From positions 42,106,854 through 42,170,853 of the forward strand of contig OY979716.1 of the NCBI GenBank assembly GCA_963855995.1: 64,000 bases of DNA, in the 5' to 3' direction. Of this stretch, positions 12,162-24,478 are shown in pieces. Within the stretch, counting starts at the first letter, position 1, and every line of letters begins with the position of its first letter. The stretch comes from Muricea muricata (lineage: Eukaryota; Cnidaria; Anthozoa; Malacalcyonacea; Plexauridae). The translations under genes and the position numbers were made by a program. The notes under the pieces were generated by a model, which made no database searches, was not told where the DNA came from, and was given only the letters and a program-made list of their open reading frames with translations.

Positions 12162-12980
12162 TATACCAGAATGTTTTGTTGTTTAATTTCTAACACTAAA
12201 AAATTAACCTGTTGAGCAATGAAATAGCTAGTATTGCCAGTCAATAGGCAACAACATTAAGACCAATTTAGCCTGTACAGTATATATTACATGTCCAATG
12301 AAATTTGAGATAAATATTTATTGTATACTATATAGTTACATGTATTACCTGAAATAAACCACAACCAAGTGCTTTGAAGAATTTATATTTTGTGCCTGGT
12401 ATTGAATGTGGTAACAGGACATTCAACAAAACCAATAGATCTTGTAGTGCCTCATGTGTGAGATGATGTCGGATTACATATGCCATGACAAGAAGGAGAC
12501 ATTGTGCTGTAGTAACATTGGATCCTTGGTAAATAGGGGTTTCATTCACCAAGCTTGCTTGCTAATTAAGTAAAAAAATACAATTAGAACATTTTACAGT
12601 CAGGTACTTAAAGGCATCAGTGCAGAGTTGTGCTCATTTCTATGTGATCTGAAGGCTGTTTTAAGAAAGTGTATGGTTTTTAGCAATAAAACCTGAATAT
12701 TTAGCTAACGTAAACACAGTAGTTTGCTGACCACACCATTATGCACTCGTAAATAATATTGGGTTAGTTCAAAAAACAATTTCACACCACATTTTCAAAC
12801 AATTTCACACCACAGCTAAGCACTTTATATGCCGGTACCGGTAACAAAAATTACAGTTACCATTGAGCAATCATAGAAAATACAAAAAAATGGACACTGT
12901 AGATAGAAATAATTTTTATATGATGTTTTGACTATCTTGCAGTCATCATCAGTCAGCCTCTAAACAACTTATATATATAT

Positions 12981-13388
12981 ACAAATAAGACACAAAGACT
13001 TAGCAAGTTGTGTAAGGCATATTCATTACTATTTAGTTTCATACTACACTTAGTGTAGCACTCTTCAGACAAATAGCCTATGTTATTTGTCTGAAGAGTG
13101 CTACACTAAGTGTAGTACGAAACTAAATAGTAATGAATATGCCTTACACAACTTGCTAAGTCTTTGTGTCTTATTTGTTGATTATGCTCTGGAAATCCAT
13201 TGAGCACTTTATAATTGGTTTTTATAACCCAACACAAATTATTGTTATATATATTGTTATATTGTCATATATATTGTTATATATATATATTGTTATTTGT
13301 CTGAAGAGTGCTACACTAAGTGTAGTACGAAACTAAATAGTAATGAATATGCCTTACACAACTTGCTAAGTCTTTGTGTCTTATTTGT
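12981..13388. repeat. 95-bp unit present three times (one inverted, two direct)
   Basis: A unit starting ACAAATAAGACACAAAGACT (12981-13075) is followed after 8 bp by its reverse complement (13084-13178), and again in that second orientation at 13294-13388. Copies differ at only a few positions. The AT-rich spacer at 13179-13293 has TATATTGTTATA motifs. It looks like a foldback element with one arm duplicated, in intron 2 of the transposase. Confidence 0.9.
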
Positions 13389-14236
13389 GCAGGCAGACAT
13401 TACATAACCTGTGCAAAAAAAAGCTGGATTGCACTTTCTAAAAAGGATCCTTCAAGGACCAGATCAGACAAGTTTATCTCCATATAAACACAATACAGAA
13501 AATATTATAGAAATATACTGGTATACATGCTGTAATCCTAATCATTCCTATTCTGGCAAACATTTATATAATATAACGACCGTAATTCATCAGTAAGTTG
13601 ACAATGAGGGTTTATAAATTGTTCGACAATGAGATTAATAGCTAGGGACATAACAAATATCCCCCGGGCACAGCACTAGTAGCATTTACCCCAGTCACAG
13701 GTGCATTGCAATGGTATATATTTCCATACATACCTGCAGATCATCATGGCTTTCAGCAGATTGTCGGTGATTTATTTCAGTTGTTGCTTCATCAAATATC
13801 ATATTTTCAAGACCCTCCCTCTCAAGTTCATAGGTCTCTGTTTCACTTAATTCAGGATCAGAAGCATGGTTATCCTGTTAAAATTGATATGAATTAATAC
13901 AGTTATCCAGTTTCATGAAAGTTATATATAGTGTCATTATAGGCACTGGGTCAGTGAACAGTGTTCACAGAAGAAAATTTTACAATAAGAACACTTATGC
14001 ACCTTTATGTGGGTATCGTATTAGTGTCTTACCTGTAAATCATGGTCATCTAAATACACTTGTTCATTATCTAGAGGCAAGGGATGAGTGTTGTTTTCAA
14101 AATCCTCATAATTGTCCACAGAATCGCCAATATCAACTTCCACTAAACGCCGTTTACGTCTATCATGCAAAGTAGATTTCGGAACGGCAATACTAGCGTT
14201 TACTTCGTATTGTTTGTATGGGCCCCTACGAGGCAT

Positions 14237-14554
14237 TTTAAAGTTTTAAATTAAGGCTTTAACCATACAAATATTTATTCCCAAGAGCAAAAGAGTTGAC
14301 AAATTAATATTGGTTCGAGCGAGCAATATTTCTGATTGAATATTGCCATGGAAACGCATGGTTTGTGACCAATCAGAGTCTTTAAATATGACCTCATTCA
14401 CATTTCCCAGCATTCCAGGCGTTTGAGACACTGTTGACCTCACATTTGACATTTAATACTTCAGCGTCTTTCCATTTGTTTGTGGCATTGTGGTCAACAC
14501 AAATTCTCGCAGTAAAAAAGCGCAATCGTAAAGCAAAACCTTTACCACATGACG
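14237..14554. promoter_or_regulatory. 318-bp divergent promoter region between TNP2-like and BEN genes
   Basis: The start codons of the minus-strand transposase (14236) and the plus-strand BEN gene (14555) face away from each other across 318 bp. The spacer contains CCAATCAGAG (14371), a CCAAT-box-like motif, and no transposon terminus. Divergent transcription from one shared control region is inferred from layout only. Confidence 0.5.
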
Positions 14555-15762
14555 ATGAAATTTGCTTTGTACGAGTTTTGTGAAGACAACAGCTGCGATG
14601 TGGGTGAAAGTCATTGGATGGTGGGCGAGAATGACTCTTCCTTCAACAACAACGATTGGGTTACGAAGAAGGAAATCCTTGTACGTTAGCCAGTACAGCC
14701 GAAGGACTATTCAAAATGGGCAAACAAACATGGAAAGTTCCCGCTGGATTTAGGATGTTCTACTAAAACCTATGCTGCTCGAGTCCTAAAATTTCATGGT
14801 AAGCTTGACTTATAACTATATAATATAGTTTAAATTAGTTTACGGCGCTTATTCAGTTAGTGCATATTCTGTTGCGTTTTTAAAACGCAGTTGTATAAAA
14901 TCTGCCAAAGGTAAATATTATTAGGTTTAATAAATTATTTTTATGTTAATAAGCAATAAGATATATAAGTTATCGATATATACAATTATTTGTTTGAATG
15001 GCGGAAAATTCTACAACAGCTACAGATGTATTGTTGCCCATGCTGTGCAAAGATGTGATTTATTACTACCGGTTGGATTTATTTAAATTTGGCGCGCACA
15101 CTAATGCCTGTCAGCTTTAATAAAAGCTTGCATAATAATTTTATAATAAAGGCTAAAAGCAGTTACTAGACTTAACACATTGACATGTTTATGAAATATA
15201 CTGGAAGGCATAAATTTAAAGGTACATGAATTGGGAAGGAATTTTAAGGCAAGAATCCTGACAATTATATATATATATATATGTAATTATATATATATGA
15301 CTTGTAAGTGTATTGAAAAAGGACTATATGACAAGGAATTTGCACCCACTATTACCTCACACCTTAAGCCACCACTATGCTTCCCCTGTAAACCTAATTA
15401 ATTCAACTTTTTTCTTATGTTTGAATGCATTTTTCAACCAACAGATGATTATGATTGCCTTTGTGATTTGATGAAAAATTATTTAATCACCGGTACAACA
15501 AAGACACCTTCAAGGGGAAGGGGCCAACGAAATGGCAAGAAGAATGATCGCTGTGGTGATAGAGACGATGAATCATTTGAACCGGTAGGCTTCTTATTAT
15601 CTATATAATTTAAATATTAATTTCATTAATAATGTATAGTTCAGGTATACATTTTTTGTTAATATTGATTTTACCCATTTCATACTGTATATATTTCATC
15701 TGCTCTTGCTTATCTTCTGCCCAAGTTATTCTGTGTTAAAATATTTTGTTCTAGATTAAAAC

Positions 15763-15993
<231 letters not shown>

Positions 15994-17343
15994 CATCATC
16001 TATATGCATGTGTTTTCCTGTCGTAATATAGCCTGTGAAGAAACCAAAAACTGTGAAAAAGAAGTTAACAAATTCATCAATGTCACATGAACACATTACC
16101 ATGTTGAAGGAAAAAATGAGGAGCACACAGTCGAAGGATCTTTTTGAGGTATCAGTGTTATCAATGACTAGATCCATTTTTCTACCCTCGCTTTCATGTA
16201 GTAAACTGGCCAACGTAGGCAAGTCTGAAATGCTAATGAAATTACCTTTATTATTTTGATAAAGGGCAATTCATCACAATCTTCTGATGAAGAAGAATCT
16301 GGCCTATCTGGATCAGATTCAGAGATGAGCAGAATGAGAAAAGAAATTGAAGCAAAAGATAGACAGATCAATTCGTTGAAAAGACAAGTTAGTAATGTAA
16401 AAGGTAAAATTTTGTCTCACATGTATTTTTAAAAATTAATATTAATTTGATACCTTAATTTGTGCTAGACATAAATAGGATTTTTGTCCAAATTGCAGAT
16501 TTGCAAAACTTACAAGACATTGTCATCCAACTAAAGCATTCAGTAGAAAAACTAAACCAACTGACTTCAGTTGGGTTCAAATGCAAAGAGCAGAGGATTG
16601 ATGGCCCTGATATTTCTTCAAAACGTCCGTCCTCGCCAGTCGTTACTATTGTAAAGCCAGCTTCCAGTTCTGACGGTGAACCTGACAGTGTAAGTAACTA
16701 AATACATTTAATTATTAGCATATAATAGCATTAAGTCAGTTCAAAACTGTTAGAACTTTTGTGTTTTTTGTTAAAATCTAACCAACTCTAAATTGCATAG
16801 ACTGTCTTTTACACACTAGACTAAAACTGAAAATTCATTGTTCAAAGGCTTGGACCTTGATGCATTTTTATTGGCACCACTGTTACTGAAATCATTTGGA
16901 CTTATGATTTCTATCTCATATTTAGATAATGCTTTGTCCAGGTGTTGAAATAAACAGGGGGCAAAAGAAAGTTTTAAGTGGTAAGCTCTCTGCCAAAGAT
17001 TTTGTTTATGCTGCACTACCAATGATTTGGTCAAGAGAAGTGCTGTGTACCCACTCAGTCACTGGTCGTAAGTCCAATGCCCACAAAGAAAGAGAAGCAA
17101 AGCCCCAACTTGATGCTGAAAAAGTGAATAGTCTATGCAGTAAGTATCGAAATATTTCAATCATCATTCATTTATCTTTGCGATTTACTACACAGTGTAC
17201 CGTTTTATTACCAAAACTCTATTTGGAATTTTATATGGTCAAAGTCATTTTTCTAATTTTCAGTTTACTTACAAGCAAATATTCATACAGATTGTCAGTT
17301 ACTTAATTACTTGAAACTCAAGATTCGAGCTTTTAAAAAACAA

Positions 17344-17522
17344 GACAACAATTTTGCGGTGATATTTCGACTCTATTTCAAAGGCATTGTCAAACCAGAA
17401 TAAGCTATTTACAAATGTGCTACCATATTATATACAAAGAAACAGCACATTTGTAAAATAGCTTATTCTGGTTTGACAATGACTTTGAAATAGAGTCGAA
17501 ATATCACCGCAAAATTGTTGTC
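17344..17522. mobile_element. Foldback MITE in last BEN intron
   Basis: GACAACAATTTTGCGGTGAT starts an inverted repeat of about 80 bp that returns as its complement ending at 17522, around a short loop (ACCATATTATATACAAAGAA). Arms differ at two or three positions. ACAAG on both sides may be a short duplication, but this is not certain. No coding capacity. Confidence 0.85.
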
Positions 17523-18194
17523 TACAAGATGTTTTTCGGAGTATGTTTTTTCTTATATTTTATTAAATTGTCTGCTGGTAATGGTTTTTGAATTACTTGA
17601 CCTGTCCAATTGTGATACTGTATTTGCCAGGCATAATCTACTAATTTTTAGTTTTCACACATAATACCCTACAAAATAACATGGTTATGCCATGAACCCA
17701 CATGCTATTTAACTCTGAAATGACTGCACATTTTGATTGTAGGACCACTGATAAATTGTCTGTTTTCTGCCACCTGTCACTTACAAATTTGAAACAGTTG
17801 GACAATTTGCAAATAATTGCCATGTGTATAATATATTATATTAAATGCTTTTTTCCATCTATCAGATTATGTGGCACAGAAATTTGGGATTACTCAAAAG
17901 GAAGTAAGAAACTTGATGACAACAAAGATCAACAACATCATCAAGTGTTGCAAGCAGCAAAAAGTTGTTGAACAAAATAATGAATAAGTATTTGAAACAA
18001 TATCAGCAGCAGGTTGAAAGTTTATTCATTGAATTTATTTAATTGTAAAGTTTATTACATTTATTATTTTCTTAATCTTATTAATGATATTAAGTCATCT
18101 TGTTATCAGCTAGTATTTGTAAAAAAATGAGCAATATTAAATCATTGTTAAAGTTAAAAAAGATCTCATTTATATTTTTACTGTTGCTTATCTT

Positions 18195-18545
18195 ATGTTG
18201 AAATTCCTTTAGGAGTATTTATCTATAGGATTGTTTAGGAATTCCTTAGAATTCTTTAGAAATTCCTTTAGGATTCTATAGGAATTCCTTTAGGATTCTA
18301 TAGGAATTCCTAACAAACATTCTATTAAAATTCTACATCCCATAGGAATTCGTTTAGGATTCTTTAGGAATTCCTTTAGGATTCTATAGGAATTCCTCCT
18401 AGGGATCTATAGGAATTCCTTTAGGATTCTATAGGAATTCCTTTTGGAAATCCTTTTCAAATTCCTATTGGAAAAGTCCGAAAATCTGATACAATATCCT
18501 ATAGGAATTCCTGGATGAATTCCTATACAAATTCTTAAAGGAATT
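18195..18545. repeat. Right sub-terminal GGAATTCC-type repeat array
   Basis: A dozen or so imperfect copies of a roughly 22-bp unit, TTTAGGATTCTATAGGAATTCC, with the self-complementary core TATAGGAATTCCTATA present in places. It shares its core with 7925-8215, but unit length and spacers differ, as sub-terminal repeats at the two ends of a CACTA element may. Confidence 0.85.
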
Positions 18546-18547
18546 CT

Positions 18548-18800
18548 ACGGTGGCCCACAACTGCAAACGCAACACAATATTTACTGAACATGACAACAT
18601 ATTTTGTGAAACGCGACAGTCAGTTCACTAAACACAACAACAAATTCATCAAAACACACCGCTAAATTTTCGATGAAAACACAACAACAAGTTTATCAAA
18701 ACACAACAATAAATTCATTAAAACACAACACAATATTTGCAAAACACAACAAAAAATTTTTCAAATACTTGTATACTTCATGTATAATAACTTAATTGGA
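18548..18800. repeat. AACACAACAA-rich repeat with GGTGGCCCACAACTGC start
   Basis: Just after the right array comes CTACGGTGGCCCACAACTGC, then degenerate repeats of AACACAACAACAAATTCATC. It is probably a separate non-autonomous repeat. No coding potential was seen. Confidence 0.55.
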
Positions 18801-18909
18801 TCAGGATGTAGCTTATGCACGTGTCGCGGAATGTTGGAAACTTCAATCGCTTGTTGTTTTTACAGTCTGTTGAGAAGAAATAAATATTTTATTGTGATTT
18901 TATATTAGC

Positions 18910-21900
18910 ATGTTTTGTTCCGGATGTGGCAGTCGCGTAGAAGTAACAAACAAATTTTGTCCTTCTTGTGGACACAAGACGGTGGAAAAAAGCGAAGCTT
19001 CTTGCCAGAAAAACTCCAAAAAAGATATAAAATGTCTTAGTTTTGAGCAGTTTGCTGCAAAAAAGAGGCAGGAAAGGTCAACACATTTCAGAACTTCGAC
19101 CAAGACTAAAGTAAAGATGAAAGATGCAGAACCTTTTGCTTTAATAAACATTGGATTAATGAAATACATCAGCGCTGATACAACAACTCCAGTTCGTGGA
19201 AAATCGTTGCCATTAAAAGTGAACAAAGATGCCCCGTATGCGGAAGTTTTTTCTCTGGCGGTGACGAAGCGGGAGGCATATGACAAATCATTTAATAATA
19301 AATTGAGTTGGAACCTAGTATATCCTGACGGACAACTTTGTGTAACGCTTCCTGGTCAAGCAGAGCAAGAATTCACTGTGAGGAAATATAAAGAAGACTT
19401 AGGAAAGCCATATAACAGAATTACGTTATATTTATGCCCTGAAGAATCCGATCTCGATCATCTCGAGTCTTGGGAAGACAATAGTAGTGGTAACGATCGG
19501 TCTGATCAGTTCGACCAAAATGTCAGGTAATTTAAATATCTGGATAAACTAGTAAAGGCTTATAGCTATTTGTAATTACTCAATGCTACAATTGTGTCAT
19601 TTGTGTGTGATATTGGGCCATTTCTGTGTGGTATAGGCAACCCCCCCCCCCCCCTACGACAAGAGGTCAATGTCTTGTTAAAATTTCAACTCAAGGAATT
19701 TGCAAAAATGCAATAAAAAAGAGTATCGAAGAGGGAAAAACAATATCCAGTGGGGGTTATTAAGATATCTAATAGCCAAAATGGTAATGAAACTTTTTAG
19801 AGGATCGTTCAGGGGGGGGCTGTCCACTGTCCATATTACATGGATGGACAATTGCCTAACAGTCTTTGACCCTTGGGTCTCAGGGTGCAATTCAGTAGGC
19901 TTGTGTTGCTCTAACAGGTGGTCATGCTGCCATGTTGGGAGGTAGGGGACTAAATTAAACTATGTGCACATTGCACAAAGTGTCACAGCCAAAGTGGAAA
20001 CAAAATTAACTAAGTATGAAAATTCTCATTAGAGAGTTTTCAGTTTTCATCCAGAGACAAGGTTTAATAGTACATGCACCCAGTCACCCACTCCAAGGCA
20101 TATTAACGAAAACCAGCTGTGTACATAACTCCAGACATGCAGAACATTCAACATTCAGAAATTATTCAGTTACTGCCTCTGCCATGCATGAATGTATCAT
20201 TTAAATTCATACTATATGTATGTGCTTGCTAACATGATATTTTATATATGGTTCTGGCATAATGATTATAATGAATAATATGCTGAGGGAATAATCATTC
20301 CTCTCATGACTGCTAGTTGTTTTTTAACACATAAATTATGTTCTCAGACAATTTGGTCAGGTGCAAGTTGCCTTCATTTTCCATCCACCTTAAGCCCCTT
20401 AAGGTATTTTGTCCTATGACAATGTTAATTACACTTAATTTATATTATTAGGAAAAAGAAACAAAAAGAAAAATGTACTGGAGAGCATCAACTACAAAGC
20501 ATGTAAGTATACTGAATATAATTCTTTGCATATACATTAATTAATAAATAAACTAATACCTACAACAAACTAATAAATACAATTAATAGATAAAAAAGCA
20601 GTAAACTGATAAATGCAATCCAGATGAGGATGCATGAGCCTTAGATTTCTGTTTTAGCAGCATGTGGTAATAACAGCATTAGGAAATTTGTATATGAGAT
20701 TCATATCTGGAATTTAATATAGGTATGATTGCATGTTTATATAACAAATAAAAATATAAAACAAGTGTCATGAAGTATGGTAATGGTATTTTTGCTCTGC
20801 ATGCCTTTTGTATGATTGCTTTCCTGTACTTGACAGATAATCTTATTTTAATTGCTATAGTGATGATGGTAAACATTGCAATGAAACTATTAGTTCAGAT
20901 TTCAGAGATCAACTTGTTAACACCAGTTCTAGTGATGGTGTTTTGCTGAGTGATTGTGGTAAACTTGATAGTACTGCTAGTTCCAGTAATGATGTTTTGC
21001 TGAATAATGATGCTTCCTCATCTAATACAATATGGCTTCCTGGGAATGATGACTTGCTTTATGCGTCGTTGGTTTTTGATGAGCAGATGACTTGGAGTGA
21101 TTCAGAAAATGAAAGTTTACAAGACAATACAGTGGATATTGAAGTAACTAGTACAAATAAAGATAAACCATTACAAGACATACTTTTAGATTTAAATACT
21201 AAAATTAACCATACTGAAATATCTAAGTTTAATATAAGCAGAGGTCATCTTTGGGAAGGAGCTGTAAGAGGTCTTAAGAGAAAGTCATTTTCTCCAGCAA
21301 ACAAAATCTCTGTTAAATTCACAGATGATGTTGGAATTGCTGAAGGAGCTGTTGATTCTGGGGGCCCAATGAGGGAATTCTTTACTCTCGTTATTGACTG
21401 GATGGTTAGTTCTCAGTTGTTCTGTGGTAATGAAAGACAAAAGTATTTGTCTATTAATGCCAACTACCTTAGTAATGACTATTACTTTCATGCTAGTCAG
21501 CTAATAGCAATCTCAATAGTACATGGTGGTCCAGGCCCTAGGTGTTTTAGTCGATCTTTCTATCATGCGTTGACGAACGGAGTGCTGTCAACTTCTGTAG
21601 ATGTGGAAGATATTTATGATTTTGAATTACAAGGCTCTCTCAGTTCTTTTGTAAATTCTACAACAGTTGAAGAAGCTCAAAAGTTGATATCAAATAGCAA
21701 CTTAGAAACCATTTTTGATCTAGCTGGAACCCTTGAAGTTCTTAAAACAAAGGAAGATGTTCTTAATGTTGCTAAGAAAACTGCTCATTGGTTTTTGTTA
21801 GAAAGGGTTCAAGCCTCCCTAGAACGCTTCAAAGCAGGTCTTGGTGTCCTTGGTGTTTTTGATGCTATGTGCGTGAATCGTGAGCAGTTTAAAGATATAT

Positions 21901-22298
21901 TTTGTTATTCAAGTACTGATTTTAGTGCTGACACGTTCGGTTCTATCTTTTCTATCATGCGAAGTGAAAAAGGTTCTAACAAATGTGCACTGGAAAGTTT
22001 GGTTTTGTCTCATTGGAACGACTTCTTACAGGATGTTGAGGAGGAAGTAATTGCTGGGATAAGTTTCTCTGACATTCTTTTCTTTGTCTGTGGTTGTAAA
22101 GAACTCCCACCTTTGGGTTTGTCTTTAGAGTTGTGTTTTCTACATCTGCCAGAAAAGGATGGTTCGCTTTCTAAATTCCCAAAGGCAAATACCTGTGCAT
22201 GTGAGTTACACTTGCCTGTAGTCCATACCACATATGACAACTTCAAGAAAGATGTAATATTTGCATTTCTTAACACTAAAGGCTTTGGCTATGCATAA
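18910..22298 (+). CDS. Zinc-ribbon / HECT-type E3 ubiquitin ligase, 701 aa
   Basis: Three exons, 18910-19526, 20452-20502 and 20861-22298, join in phase through GT-AG sites to give 701 residues with no lesion. The N-terminus MFCSGCGSRVEVTNKFCPSC is a two-CxxC zinc ribbon. Residues about 95-180 (TPVRGKSLPLKV to NRITLYLCPEE) form a conserved, possibly ubiquitin-like module seen in cnidarian G2E3-like proteins. A Ser/Asp-rich linker follows. The C-terminal 350 residues form a HECT domain: ISVKFTDDVGIAEGAVDSGG PMREFF, the N-lobe signature, and near the end FPKANTCACELHLP, where the Cys after Thr is the expected catalytic thioester residue, then a short tail. Such proteins pass ubiquitin from an E2 to a substrate; the substrate here is unknown. 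Intron 1 has a poly-C run (19628-19643). Of all genes in the window this is the one most likely to be expressed. Confidence 0.9.
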
Positions 22299-22750
22299 TT
22301 ACGAAATTAAGATGTACAGTATAGTCAGTATTATAAATTGTGTTGCTTGTATGTTTGGGATTTTTTATTGAAATTATGCAGATGTATTTAGCAGGGCAAA
22401 AAAGACCTTCCAGCCCACGGCAACAGACAAGTGAGTTACGCTTATACATTAAATTAACCGATTCGTTTCTTTTTTTACGGAAAAATATTGGGAGATATAT
22501 AGAGTATAACACAACGTTCTCTGTTGTGTATTGATTAGACTTTTAATTTAGAGAACATTTTTAACATTACATTTTACTCATGCTATTAGTGATTAGAAAG
22601 AAGATTTGCTGCTTCAGTCACTCAGAACTGGTGTCTATTTTAGCCTAGCAATCTGCGCATATAGTTTACATATAATTATCAAGTTCTTCTATAATATTTT
22701 GACTATGTAAGCCAGTCAACAAGTTTGTAACTAGTTTAAATTTAAATTGT
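22299..22750. other. 3' flank of HECT gene
   Basis: AT-rich intergenic sequence. No exon or element terminus was recognised. Confidence 0.5.
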
Positions 22751-22754
22751 TTAT

Positions 22755-23834
22755 TTAAAAAGATTTTGTTCTACGTAATTCGCACTCATCACAGACGTAG
22801 CATTGGCATGACTTCACTTTTTGCATTGACAATTGGGGTGGGATTTTGTGATGGACGAGACGACTTCGCATCTTGGACAGGTGTCATTTTTTACCAATGC
22901 TATTGCAAAATATTTTACTAGTGGCACACCATGGTATTGCGGATTCAAATTTTCTGATGGCGACCATTTTACGGAACGAGATAATAGCTGACTGGCGCCG
23001 TCCTACAATAGGCTTCCCTTTGGAGTCTATTCTTCTTCAGTTATTATAATTATTGTTATTTTCAATCTTTTGATGTATAAAAAAAGATTTCGTTTTTGCT
23101 TGCGTGTGTACGGTCGTAAATCAGAGGAGACGCTATAGCATAGAAGGAATAAAAAGTCACGGTACTCGACTGCGTCTTGTGCCGTATTTTTGTTCTTCTC
23201 ACACTCTATATGACATAATCTGTCATCTATTACAGTATACACACGAAACAAAACCAAATGTATTTGTTAAATTATAACATATAATGATGATCATATAAAT
23301 CCACCTTTATACATTTGATCGTACTATTACAGCATGACAAACTACAGTATTTCCTTGTCCTCGTGTCCTTGGACAATGCATGCAAGTGAATGTAAAATGC
23401 ACTGTTGTAAAACGAATTCAGCACTTTAAATATTAACTAAATATTACAAGCAAGTAAAAAAATAATTGTAAAGTTTATACCAAAGAGGATGAAGATGAAG
23501 AAAAATCCCCATCTAGTAAGCTGGTTCTGTTTAGACAGGCTTTCATTTTTTGCCCATGGCACGCAGAAGAACATGAACGTCCAGCATTCTTGCACGGACA
23601 TGCATTACGCCCCCTTTCTCGTAAACACATAAACTTGCCAGCTTTACATTTACAAACCGTAGTATTTTCGTTATTAAACGGGTTTTCAGATGCTTGTAAA
23701 AAGTCGCTTTCATCGTGTTGCTTTACTGTAAACGAGGCATCCATACCGGCGATACAGCGAGTTTGAAAGCAATCTTCTTCCCATATTGTTTTTAATATAA
23801 CCACAATAAAACCCGGGACATTGTATAAATACAC
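22755..23834 (-). CDS. Cys-rich minus-strand gene fragment (CXC-like), unrecognised
   Basis: A minus-strand exon ending at 23481 (followed by a GTATAA donor) encodes CKCKAGKFMCLRERGRNACP and then CKNAGRSCSSACHG. The spacing of nine Cys residues recalls tesmin/CXC zinc domains, preceded by MDASFTVKQHDESDF and followed by a poly-Ser tail. Further along the same strand, 22755-22900 has CPRCEVV, CQCKK and CQCYVCDECELRR, another Cys cluster with a stop or frame change between. The exon start and overall gene model are unclear. A role in DNA binding can only be guessed. Confidence 0.35.
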
Positions 23835-23934
23835 ACAGGATATGGCCCATCTTTATCATTGTACGAAAGTGTCGCACAATTCACAAAAAGTGTAAATCAA
23901 TCATAAATCGAATTTCCTTATTGCCACACAGCCA

Positions 23935-24027
23935 CCAATATAGCCCATTATCGTGTGAATTTATCGTTGTGTGTTCCCACCCATATAGCCCATTATTGTG
24001 TGAATTTATCGTTGTGTGCTCTCACCC
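23935..24027. repeat. Two-copy tandem repeat, 45-bp unit
   Basis: ATATAGCCCATTATCGTGTG with its following 25 bp is repeated once in tandem with a few substitutions. It is upstream of the Cys-rich minus-strand exon. Confidence 0.9.
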
Positions 24028-24171
24028 TTTACTTCACTTATTGGTATTTCGGCAAGGAAGCAAGGAGTGAAGTTTGCCATTTTACATTTTTAAGTTTGTG
24101 GTAAAGTTGTGCAATACTTCGTGTACGCACATACATAATGGTTCTAAACAGTAAAATATAAACAAAGATCG

Positions 24172-24206
24172 CACATGCTCAGATTCAAATGGATATCATC
24201 TTTAAC
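24172..24206 (-). promoter_or_regulatory. Second copy of the TTAAAGATGATATCC block
   Basis: Read on the minus strand it gives TTAAAGATGATATCCATTTG and ends AATCTGAGCATGTGC, matching 6218-6252 at about 31 of 35 positions. It lies between the divergent Cys-rich gene (minus, 23834) and the exon starting at 24330 (plus). It could be a shared promoter element or a fragment of a dispersed repeat. Confidence 0.45.
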
Positions 24207-24329
24207 CAATCACAACACGACTGGAAAATAAACAATGCTATTTTTGTCGCTTCTGCTCGCCACTATCGTTTTCATGTCTTGTTTTGTTGATGCGTGGGCT
24301 TATAAATATACAATAACTTTCTGAAAGCC

Positions 24330-24478
24330 ATGCCACCTGAACGCAAAGCAAAATCTCAGCATGAGATGGAAAATAAAATTGATACCGCCACAAAAAAGCG
24401 ACAAAAGACAGTGAGCAAGAGTCCTACAAAAGAAGTTGATTACAAACAAATATTACTGGATACGATGAGAAATGAAGG
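24330..24478 (+). CDS. First exon of an unrecognised gene
   Basis: MPPERKAKSQHEMENKIDTA begins a basic, Lys-rich 49-residue reading that ends DTMRNEG at a GTAAGT donor. A possible next exon at 24652 (YDGTNFISQLEIGVEDRLKK) is in phase but ends in TGA at once. Another frame at 24705-24770 reads EVNLQEWCDIASIVDGDT. No family was recognised. It may be a decayed transposon gene. Confidence 0.35.

Larger units (their letters stand above)
8682..14236 (-). pseudogene. TNP2-type (CACTA/EnSpm-like) transposase, one in-frame stop
   Basis: Five exons join in consistent phase: 14236-14033 (MPRRGPYKQYEVNASIAVP), 13874-13734, 12561-12349, 11327-10514 and 9898-8682, giving 863 codons including the stop. Every junction is GT-AG. 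Exon 4 opens with a Cys cluster (HFYCPSCFF, then NCESC) and holds LTWNTDGIPVFESS, with a likely catalytic Asp. HGCDWCEFPGE is a zinc-binding-like knot. Exon 5 starts GVAVDFMHCVCLGV, a second conserved Asp, followed by the FNVHQLIHLAQSV and GPLWSTAAFMFESNNH block typical of TNP2/DUF4218 transposases. The only lesion is TAG at 9081-9083, 24 bases before the MYSSIEY segment. Frame and similarity continue beyond it, so decay is recent. Intron 3 contains a mariner-type MITE and a hairpin. Intron 2 contains a triplicated 95-bp repeat. Confidence 0.85.
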
